Shown here: positions 26,001 to 38,000 of the stretch, in pieces
How positions within the stretch are numbered: position 1 is the first letter of the stretch
Layout of the letters: each line of letters begins with the position of its first letter
Assembly (NCBI RefSeq): GCF_037975245.1
Contig: NC_092562.1
Span: 2,265,001 to 2,329,000 of the forward strand
Source: Apostichopus japonicus
Lineage: Eukaryota; Echinodermata; Holothuroidea; Aspidochirotida; Stichopodidae
DNA length: 64,000 nucleotides
Direction of reading: 5' to 3'
Notes under the pieces: generated by a model
Seen by the model: the letters and a program-made list of their open reading frames with translations, nothing else
Told to the model about the DNA's origin: nothing
Database searches by the model: none
Program-made: the position numbers and the translations under genes

Positions 26001-29000
26001 AAATCGTGCTTGTCATTCAACTTGTAAATAATTCTTTTGCAATAAACTGAGTGGTTAATGGGTTGTACAGCATAGTACAGTAGATTGCTTAAATAATGGG
26101 TTGGAATCAATCGATTAACTAAGGTGAATTTTACCATTGCAAATAATTATTCAAACTGATTCAACCCACTTTATTCCCTTATTAAAAGGAGTAACATCAA
26201 AGAACACAGAATACCCAAACAGAGAAGTGACAATGGAAAATGTAAACGTACAAGCGTGTTTGCATCATTCTGCAGTAATAAATTACCATAGTTACAAGCT
26301 TTCTGGATAAAAATGGAGGTCTTGACAAGACAGTGTTCACTTCCTTTGACAGTGAACTTGAGGAAAGTGGCATCAACTAACAACCAGAAGGTAATCGTTA
26401 CCTATAATGAAGTATAAAAGAAACTGACTCTCTGGACAGACGACATCTTTCGAAAAAAAAAACAAAAAAAAAACAGACTTACTTGTCTTCAGTAAAGCTT
26501 CCACACTGACGTCAGGATCGCCACAGATTTTGGTCTCTAACTCCTGCCAGGTCAAGAGGTCAAGAACAGCCTGTGGCACGACCTTGAGCAGTCCTTTCCT
26601 CAAGGCTTCGATCTGCACAGATGAGAGAGAATCAACTAGAATATTAAACTGAATGCAGATGGTACCTATAGCTGTCGGCTGACGAGTGGAATATTTCATA
26701 TACGTTAAGTGTCGTGTCACACAAACAACTTTGTGCTAACATAATGTTTTCTTCACGATTTCAATCCGTCCCACGGACATTCTGCAGAGTGACTAATCTC
26801 GATATTACAGACATTCTCACAGAATACGATTATCGATGGTGACAAGATCCTTCCTGGGAAAAACTCAACAATTATGACATTCATTAATCGTGGGTAAATA
26901 TTTGCCAACTACACGTCTCAGGGATGTAAGTGCAGCCAAAAAAAAAAAATCCGGAAAACTATTCGGAGAAACCGGGGGAATGCCGTTCTAACACATCCTA
27001 CTCCTAGCTCTGAATACTTACGCACTATCGTTATGTTAGGCTAGCTCAAAAGTATTAGCGCTAACACATCCTACCACTAGTTCTGACTACTTACACACTA
27101 TCGTTATGTTAGGCTAGCTCCAATGATGTACAGTGCAATGCGATGTGTAACAGGAAATGGTATTTTGGTTGATCGGTGAGTGAAAATTGAAGTTAGCTTG
27201 CTGCAACGGGCCAGGCATTTTTGCCGCGTTGTGTCTTTGATATTTGTACAATTTTGTGGAACTTTATTGGAATTAAAAAAAAAACGGATTTCCGTAAAAA
27301 TACGGAAGACTTACATCCCTCAAAAAAAAACCCGGATTTCCATAAAAATACGGAAGACTTATCATCCCTGACGTCTTATATCAAATGTAGCGGTTTTCCA
27401 ACTATAGATCCTTCATGAACCTACGGGTGGAATTTCATATTTTTTTTCAAAGTGAGGATCACACTTGAGATTGGATATGCTCGTAAACTAGACTATTACA
27501 ACAGAAGTAGCTTCTGTCCCAAAGGCTATAAAATCAGTTTCAGTTAATTTAAATTCTAAAATGTTTTTGGAAGAGACAATATATACAAATCATATCAAGA
27601 AACGAAAGAACAAGTGAAAAGACATTATGAATGAAAGAAAATTAAGTTCATATGTACAGATGGGAAAGTAAAACAAAACAATATTTAATCAACCAGGTAC
27701 GAAAGTATGTTTAACATCTGAAACTTTCACTATTTCTCTCAGTGTTGATGTTTTCAGATGTACATGACGAGAATAAGTCCATTAACCAAAGGTTGCATTT
27801 TTCAGCTCTCTTGACCTCAACTTACTGAAACTTTATCTCTCCTGCAAACAGACTGGTGAGTTTGGAAGAGTTGTTCACACCTTGCCATGTCTGCCTTGAT
27901 CCGATATTGATTTGGCTACTAGCTGTGTGAAGAGTTGCATAATAGACGAATAGGCATCTCAACTAAGATGCGAAAAGATGGGACTGATCATTCAGCTAAC
28001 CAACTGGGAAATATCTGCCATTCAGTACAAACGGCAGATTTTTGGATGCAACCTATAGCCAATGGACACTTTCGCGGCATGTCCAACACATATATATCAC
28101 CTTTACCAAATGAAACACCTTATATTTTTCCTTGTCCAAAGGTGGGCCACCCATGTTATAACCATTAAGCATAAAAATCTAACATAAACAGGCCAAATAA
28201 CAATATAAAAAACAGATCAACAAATCATTTCTTGCTAATGTCTTTCTTAATACCTGTTTCTTGCTTTCACTCATTCTTGTAGTTTCCACCATCTTACAAT
28301 ATTCGATTCTCTCATCAAAGTTCACTTCCACCGGCGCTCCAGTTTCTACCAGTTCGACCAGACTGTCACCGCTGAGGGCCGTCACGTAGGTCAGTTGTCC
28401 GGCAAAATTGGCCTGAAAGGTCTCTTCGTCCACAACGCGAAGGTTGTTCACCAGCTTCACCTGATGACCAAAACAAAATGAAACTATTTTCATTAAACAA
28501 GCATTAATACACTGAATCGATTCAGGCATCTTTAACGAGATGAAATTGATTCAACAAATCTGAACATAAGAAAAGGATTATTGTAGATCATTTTAGCTGA
28601 TTTCAATAGCCCATCAAAATGTTTCCTAACAAATTTAGTAAACAAACGAATAAATGGCAAATACATATTTTATTTGTAATGTTCAGAATATAGATAATCA
28701 TCAAATATGGCTAATATACATTTCATAGGTTTGCAACGTTTATAGGTTAACATAGAAGTAACATATCACAACATAAATGAAAGCCTCCTTCTCTTTTCTT
28801 GGAGGTGGGGGGGGGTGGGGAGCTGTAACTGTCAATTGTAAACCAAATTCAAAGTTTATATTGAAATGATAAAGAAGACTCTGAGGGTGGGAGGGGAGAG
28901 TAGGGAGGGGCAGGTATAGAGGAGGGGGTAATTGTAGGGAGGGTAGCAGAAACCTTCAGTCTATCACTACACAGCGAATTTAAACTTCACCATTCATCAT

Positions 29001-32000
29001 CATGTTTGCAAAGATTTAAACCCACCGCTGTGGCATCCACAGATATAAAGTCTCTAGTCCAGGTGACTTTCTCTCCGACCAGTTGCTTCCATATAAACGG
29101 CGGCAGAGACAGAACCTGTGATGAGATATGATAAAAGTCTTCGATTGGAACAGAAATATAAAACTATGTATTTAATCAATTAGCAAAGATGCAGTATCTT
29201 CATATTTCATCATAATCTCTCTTCACCCGGGTGTATAAATGGGGAGATTTAATCATGAGCTAACTATAGTTGATTGTGCAGGATAATGACTGCGCCGTAT
29301 GAGAAGTCCGCCAGGGCATCTGTGGATAAGGCACGCTGCATTACCCCTGAAGGGACAGCTTGACTTGTGCACACACAGGTGTGCGGTATGACAAATAAAG
29401 TCATGTGAGAAGGTCTTGATACAGGACTAACTACTGTTTTCAGATTTCTTACATTTTTTTTTTTTTGTGTGCATATCTTCCCATATTTCTTACATTTTTA
29501 TATCCATACACATTTTTTTATATATCTTTACATATTTTGATAAATTTCTTACTCATATTTATGACGGAGCAGGAGGAAAGTTCTAACTTTAGATGTGTAA
29601 TATTTCTATACATTGGCTGAATAAAAAAATTAATGGAAATTGATTGATTGATTGATATATATATATATATGCTATATATCAATCAATCAATTAATATCCA
29701 TTCATATTTTTAGTCACAGGTTCAATCAATCCATGAACCGTGACAGTTCAAAGTTTGAGCTTTGACCCAAACTGGAAATACCTCATACCCAATCGGAATT
29801 GTTAATCATGATATTTAGGAAGAAAGCTTACCAAATGCTCCTTGCCCCGGAGACAACCTCCCATTAGCTGGCCGATCCATTCAAACTTCACAAACTGCTG
29901 ACACAGTGGATTGGGCACGTAGACGTCACGGTTCACGTTAGTGTCTCTGTTACTCTGGGAGATGAGATGTATCGACAACATATGATAATCAGAAGACATA
30001 TAATCACATAGTCCACACTCAGATAAAGAGTGATACTATAAACATGGTACTTCTCTGCATTACTTCATAAGGTCTGATTAAATAATAATTATTATAATCG
30101 GTATCTTTTCACTTTATATACATCACAGGTCTCATCTGGAAGAAACTTTAGAATTATAACTAAACTGACAATTTCAAACTACACAAATGTAAGTTAGTAA
30201 ATTAGTGTGAAGTCTTGCATGGAGTTTTCTTGCTGCTTATTTCTGTTAAACTTTCCATCATTCAAATTTGGATTTTGCTCTTAGTTTATTCGTGTCAGAG
30301 TGCACGTCTATCGACGTGATTCTTGAAGATAATGTCTACATTTTGACTTTCCTCGAATAATGAAGCACACTTCTGGTGAGAACGTATGCAATGGAATCGG
30401 TAACTTTCACAAGTATAAAATGTTCTTACAAGGGCAGAGATCAAAACTAGGATTCATCTAAAAGTTATTGGAAAATCATAAATACCTGGTTAGGAGATCT
30501 GACGAAGAATGGAAGAGGTATCAGAACATCTCCTTCTGTGGGACACAACTCCTCGGCCATGTCCGCTAAACTGTCTCGAAAGCCACCACCTGTGGGTGAT
30601 GATTATTCATGGAAAGGATTTCGAATTAACGCAATGATCTCGAAAAATTAACAGATGGGAAAAGAAAAAGTCCTGCCTGGCAAATAATATAGTATACCAT
30701 GATGACAACTTATTATGAATCTACCATGTTGCCTAGCTCACACTACAATGTGTAGCCTTGTTTTTTGGGCAGAAAGTTTCATTTTTTTTTCCAGGTATAA
30801 ACCCAAGTGGGGGCTAACCAGGGTTGATCTCATAATGATGTACCCATGGTAACCGTGAGTGAAAAATTTGTGATGAAATATATACCCATCTATATGCTTT
30901 TTGTCAATTCCACTATCAAACATACAGTATGTCAAAGAGAGGATGAAATAGAAGGAAAGAAAAAGAGAAAAAACTGTGGCTTAATGATCGGCAAAGAGAT
31001 AATTTACCTTGATCAATGATTCCTTCTGATAGAAACTTGCACTCCCACCATTGGTCAAACTGTTTAGGCCATCTGAAGTCCAGCTGTTTAGCATATTTTT
31101 CCTTTGGCTGGAGACCATCATAGACCTGTAGTATAAAGGATATATATGTATCTGTTGGACTGGTAGTGCGAGCTAGCGCAGTAGAATGAGTATGCAGAAC
31201 AGATAGAATTCCCACTAGATATGAATACTAATACCAGGCACTAGACGTGAGTATGAGTGTGCACTACCTTGCTCTATCATCCTATGTTAAACAGATCTCC
31301 AAACTGCCCTGACTACGAGTACAAGAACAACTCCACGAGGGGGAGACTGTCAGTACAGAAAGCTATGCAAGATCGACACACTACAATTAGAGTCTGTGCC
31401 GTGACTTACAACTACTATCAATCATTTGTATAAAGCAAACAAGAAAGAGAAAATCTTCATACCAATTTCTATTCCAAACAATTCGAACGAGAGAAGAAGT
31501 CTTCGTAAGTTTATGGCAACATTGGACTAATAAAACTACTTGATGAACACTGTACCGAACCAACAGAAATATAACAGGAGCGCTTAGTAGCAGAATAATG
31601 CTCGATTGCTCGGTTTATTATATGGTATGGTATGGCAGAGCACAGCATATTAATAGTGTAGCCATAGTACAGCATAGTATAGTACAGGATAGCACAGTAT
31701 AACCTGGTTAAAACACTGGCTAAAACAGGACTTTGACCCTACTCTTCACAACACTGACTATAGTCAGTGTTGTGAAGAGTAGGGTCATAGAACACTATTA
31801 CTACCCTATTACCCTACTCTTCAAAACACTGACTTGAACACTAATATGACCCTACTCTTCAAAACACTGATTAAAACATCACCATTATCCTAATCTTCAA
31901 AACACTGACTAAAACACTCCTACTACCCTACTCTTCAAAACACTGACTGGAGATGACTAATTGCCTTCAGATCTGCTTTCCTTTACCTGTGTGAAGATAG

Positions 32001-35000
32001 TGTTCTTTCCTGTGGGATCTTTGTTCGGTTCTTACCTGTGTGAAGATAGTGTTCTTTCCTGTGGGAACATTGTTCGGTTCTTACCTGTGTGAAGATTGTG
32101 TTCTTTCCTGTGGGATCTTTGTTCGGTTCTTACCTGTGTGAAGATAGCGTTCTTTCCTGTGGGATCTTTGTTCGGTTCTTACCTGTGTGAAGATAGTGTT
32201 CTTTCCTGTGGGATCTTTGTTCGGTTCTTACCTGTGTGAAGATACTGTTCTTTCCTGTGGGATCTTTGTTCGGTTCTTACCTGTGTGAAGATACTGTTCT
32301 TTCCTGTGGGATCTTTGTTTGGTTCTTACCTGTGTGAAGATAGCGTTCTTTCCTGTGGGAACATTGTTCGGTTCTTACCTGTGTGAAGATAGTGTTCTTT
32401 CCTGTGGGATCTTTGTTCGGTTCTTACCTGTGTGAAGATTGTGTTCTTTCCTGTGGGATCTTTGTTCGGTTCTTACCTGTGTGAAGATACTGTTCTTTCC
32501 TGTGGGATCTTTGTTCGGTTCTTACCTGTGTGAAGATAGCGTTCTTTCCTGTGGGATCTTTGTTCGGTTCTTACCTGTGTGAAGATAGCCTTCTTTCCTG
32601 TGGGATCTTTGTTCGGTTCTTACCTGTGTGAAGATTGTGTTCTTTCCTGTGGGATCTTTGTTCGGTTCTTACCTGTGTGAAGATAGTGTTCTTTCCTGTG
32701 GGATCTTTGTTCGGTTCTTACCTGTGTGAAGATAGTGTTCTTTCCTGTGGGATCTTTGTTCGGTTCTTACCTGTGTGAAGATACTGTTCTTTCCTGTGGG
32801 ATCTTTGTTCGGTTCTTACCTGTGTGAAGATAGCGTTCTTTCCTGTGGGATCTTTGTTCGGTTCTTACCTGTGTGAAGATAGTGTTCTTTCCTGTGGGAT
32901 CTTTGTTCGGTTCTTACCTGTGTGAAGATAGCGTTCTTTCCTGTGGGATCTTTGTTCGGTTCTTACCTGTGTGAAGATTGTGTTCTTTCCTGTGGGATCT
33001 TTGTTCGGTTCTTACCTGTGTGAAGATACTGTTCTTTCCTGTTGGATCTTTGTTCGGTTCTTACCTGTGTGAAGATACTGTTCTTTCCTGTGGGATCTTT
33101 GTTCGGTTCTTACCTGTGTGAAGATTGTGTTCTTTCCTGTGGGATCTTTGTTCGGTTCTTACCTGTGTGAAGATACTGTTCTTTCCTGTGGGATCTTTGT
33201 TCGGTTCTTACCTGTGTGAAGATAGTGTTCTTTCCTGTGGGATCTTTGTTCGGTTCTTACCTGTGTGAAGATAGCGTTCTTTCCTGTGGGATCTTTGTTC
33301 GGTTCTTACCTGTGTGAAGATAGCGTTCTTTCCTGTGGGATCTTTGTTCGGTTCTTACCTGTGTGAAGATAGTGTTCTTTCCTGTGGGATCTTTGTTCGG
33401 TTCTTACCTGTGTGAAGATACTGTTCTTTCCTGTGGGATCTTTGTTCGGTTCTTACCTGTGTGAAGATAGTGTTCTTTCCTGTGGGAACATTGTTCGGTT
33501 CTTACCTGTGTGAAGATACTGTTCCTCCCCTTTGGGATCTTTGTTCGGTTCTTACCTGTGTGAAGATAGTGTTCTTTCCTGTGGGATCTTTGTTCGGTTC
33601 TTACCTGTGTGAAGATTGTGTTCTTTCCTGTGGGATCTTTGTTCGGTTCTTACCTGTGTGAAGATACTGTTCTTTCCTGTGGGATCTTTGTTCGGTTCTT
33701 ACCTGTGTGAAGATAGTGTTCTTTCCTGTGGGATCTTTGTTCGGTTTTTACCTGTGTGAAGATAGTGTTCTTTCCTGTGGGATCTTTGTTCGGTTCTTAC
33801 CTGTGTGAAGATAGCGTTCTTTCCTGTGGGATCTTTGTTCGGTTCTTACCTGTGTGAAGATAGTGTTCTTTCCTGTGGGATCTTTGTTCGGTTCTTACCT
33901 GTGTGAAGATAGTGTTCTTTCCTGTGGGATCTTTGTTCGGTTCTTACCTGTGTGAAGATAGTGTTCTTTCCTGTGGGATCTTTGTTCGGTTCTTACCTGT
34001 GTGAAGATAGCGTTCTTTCCTGTGGGATCTTTGTTCGGTTCTTACCTGTGTGAAGATTGTGTTCTTTCCTGTGGGATCTTTGTTCGGTTCTTACCTGTGT
34101 GAAGATAGTGTTCTTTCCTGTGGGATCTTTGTTCGGTTCTTACCTGTGTGAAGATTGTGTTCTTTCCTGTGGGATCTTTGTTCGGTTCTTACCTGTGTGA
34201 AGATAGTGTTCTTTCCTGTGGGAACATTGTTCGGTTCTTACCTGTGTGAAGATAGTGTTCTTTCCTGTGGGATCTTTATTGGGTTCTTGTCTATGTTCTG
34301 ATGCAGCTCTTCTATTGATAAATAACTTTGGTAAATGGTCTGGTTTCCTATGAAAGCAAGGGAGTGAAAACAATCACCTACAATATGAACAAGACCCAGT
34401 TTAATAGTTATTGATTTTGCTAATTTCATATGATACCTCACAATTTGTCCTTGACAAGGAAAGCTGCTACAACCTGTACCTGTTATCACAGGTAAAACAC
34501 AAGAAAAAACACACATAAACACACAACTGTCAATTTTGGAATCGATTTCAAACATAAAAAGGCAAGTTTTCACATGCATTCATCTATCAATCGGAAAATA
34601 ATGTATCTATTTCAGTATTGCAAAATGCTATGACTTTTTTACTTTCTAATCTTGAAATCTTTCAGAACAACTGCACAAGATATAAAGCATAAAACCCAGG
34701 CTTTTTGAAAATGTCCGGCTTACCCTGCCTCCGACTGGGTCAAGAAATGCTGGATCAGGCTAATTCTCTTCTTGGATAGTGGAAGAAACTGCCGTACCAT
34801 ATCGAGACAAGATCGGAAGGAGCCGAGGGAATACTCCCAGACTGGAACTATAAAATGGATCACACTGTCCAGGAGTTTAGAAAATCTATAATTAAAAATA
34901 ATTAAAACAAATTTTAAGCAAGATTTGAGGATGTGTATATGGTGTCATAGAGGTGTAAAACCAGGGTACCAATAATATGAGATAGACCCCCCGCTTTAGT

Positions 35001-38000
35001 TAAAAGTTTCATCTCAGTCAGTAAATATGACAGAATTTTCATTATTTTGCAAACTATAAATTCAGTATTTGGACACCTGGTACGGTGTCATACTTGGCAT
35101 GTACTGACATTGTAATGACATTACTGACTCCCTTCTTTGCTGTGAGCAAAGTTGGGAAGAAATTTTGCATGAAATTATGACACTGTTGATCTAGCATGCC
35201 TCAACCGATTTTGAAAAAACAAATTGTGACTGACCTTCTTATGACTAAAATAGTCATAGGGTTATATTTGTTTGCACACAAATAATGTCTGAATTTTGTT
35301 TAAGAATATATGCGCTTTTCAATTTCTTCTTTATCAAATTTTCATGCTTTACCTGAAATTTCCGTACATTAATACAAATCTGTGATATTATTTAAAAGCT
35401 CAATGCATCTGTCTTTCAGGCATATTACCATGTGACTTATGAAAGATTCCGTGTTATGGAGCGGTAAAGCCCCCACACAGATTGATGTATTTGACCACGG
35501 TATACCTGTGGTTTGAAGACAAACATGCATCTACAGACTAAAACATAATGCCTTTAACCTTTGTGTTGTAAACTACCATTAGCTACTACGGTGAATCTGA
35601 TACAGATAAGCGGAACATGGCAATATCAATAATTACAAATATTAAAAAAATAGAAACTGCTCACCCCAGATGAATCAAAGATAATCAACAGAAAACACAG
35701 CCAACGGTAAAATTATAGATTTTCTCACATCTAAGCAAGATTACTGAATACTAACAGTTCTAATTAAGTGCATTCTTTGTTTCCCGGCTGGCGGGGGATT
35801 GTAAGTTGCAAAACCTCAAAAGTCGTGGTTTTTCAAACAGAAGCATATTGCACAGAAACATATTCCCAGACAAAGCTTTTCCATACACTACCTTAGCAAC
35901 ACAAGAGCTCTGTGGTATAGTTGATCCTGATTAAAGGCTTCCAGTCTGGGATACCTGAAGGAAATATCAGAAATAAAGATTAGACGGTGAAAACAGTTAA
36001 TGACTAATTAAAGCTGTGCTTTGTTCTTGTAATTAACAAAAGTGTTCGACTATTGGTCGGCATAGCACTGATGTAGTACATGGCAGCTAGTGCTGATCCA
36101 ATTCTGAAAGAATTACATTTGAATAATTACAAATCAGGACTTGCAAGCAGCTTAAAATAAAAATGAGAGATGGTTTTGAGATTTTTTCTGTGGTTTTTCA
36201 ATAGTTTATTTCTTTGGAGTGGTTTGATCCCGATTAAAATCTTCCAGTCTGGAGAATCTGAAGGAAATGTGGTAACAATTAGAGCAAACTGTTTATGAAA
36301 AATTAATAGCTAGTGTCTTGTTTCTTGCAATTTACAAATGAGACTTTGCCAAGATGTAAATGATGTATCAACTTCTGAAGCAAATCGAATTACAAATACA
36401 ACTTGCAGTGAGGTTAAAAAAAAAAATTTAAAACTTGGTCCAATATTTTTGGAAAGGATTTTTTTCCCTGTTATCTTTGGGAGCGGATATGAGGTCGGTT
36501 GAAAAGGTATTTTTGGTGTGAAATATGGCCAGGATTTCTCATTGCTGTCGCTAAATATTTATCCAGTCCACCTACGAAAGAGTATTCAGACCAAATCTTA
36601 AAACTTAGAGCATTATCAAACATGGCAATATTGTTTAACTCACTGACCTGACAAGTTCTTCCTTACAGAATGTATCTTTCAGTAGCCCAAGTTCTCTTTC
36701 TTTCAAAGATTTGATTTTAATACCGTGTATCCTGGTATCAACACCATCATCTGTAAATTAAAAATAAACTTCTCCAATTAATGGTCGTTATAAGGTCTTT
36801 TAATCAGCAATACTTACAAAACCAACAATTGGCTTTTAAATAAACAAACACAAAAATGTAAAACATATTTTATAATTAGATGCAAAATTTAAAAAAAAAC
36901 CGGAAAATATGTATGATAATGCTAATGAAAACCATTATGGAAATTTTGTATGGCATATAAATTGCTGCATAAAATTACATTGACTTTTAAAAAAGTGATC
37001 AGGAGAAAACACAACCAGTAACAATGAAACATGTTAAAGTAAAAGAACATGTATGTATTTGTATGTATTTTAGATCCTCCTGCAAGCAGGAACTCGCGAA
37101 GAAGCCATCATTGGCTTATCAAAGCCGCAAGCTGACCAAAGTCAGTCTCTTACATTAAACGTCCATGATTATGAATTGTCAATTGTCAAGAACTCTGTAA
37201 CTGGACAACATACATTAATCTTGTAGTGACTCAAACTCTGGACCTTATGATTGGAAGGCACCAGCGTCATCCACTGAGCTGGAACATGGACCAATGTGGA
37301 ACATGGACATGAAACATGGACCAATGGAACATGGAACCAATTTAAAGGGGCTTTCACACACCTATATATACAGTATAGGTACTATATGGGTGAAGTTAAC
37401 ACGTTTGGTCACATTTCACCACTAAAATTACATATTAAAACATATCCTACCAGAGTCACACCCAGTCTATAGTAGTTGGTACTCATAACTGGCATGACTT
37501 GAAAGGTGGAATAATTGTATCTAGTCCAGGTTTTCCCTAACTTTATCTCCCCACGAACCCCCTGTGGATGTCAGAGTTGTCCATGAACCCCCAACTTTTC
37601 GAGACACGATCTGAGTCATTATTATACTATAATACTCCCAACAGTGCTTCGTAAAGGTCAAGATCATAGTGTAATATTGTTCTGTCATGCGTACACTAAC
37701 TTCACCAACGTCATGCGGCCTGTGTCTGTTTCATAATTCAGTCATTTATCACATGCACGGTACGGTACTACTATGGCAACATATGCGTATGGAACGCAAA
37801 AAGAGTTTGTTGATAGGTACAACTTTTGTACATTACTAAATTATATGATATATCGGACTTTAACTAGTACAACACAAAATACTCTAGTTTTGATTTTCAG
37901 AAACATCTCATGCACCTCATGGGGGTTCTAGTCCATTGTCTGCCCATACTCCAAGCTAGGCCAGCCAACAGTATTCTTGGGACAATATCAGAATGCCAGG

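Noticed and set aside
31985-34284. CRISPR-like direct repeats
   Set aside because: The 49-bp units are head to tail with no spacers, lie in a eukaryotic intron and derive from the adjacent exon end.
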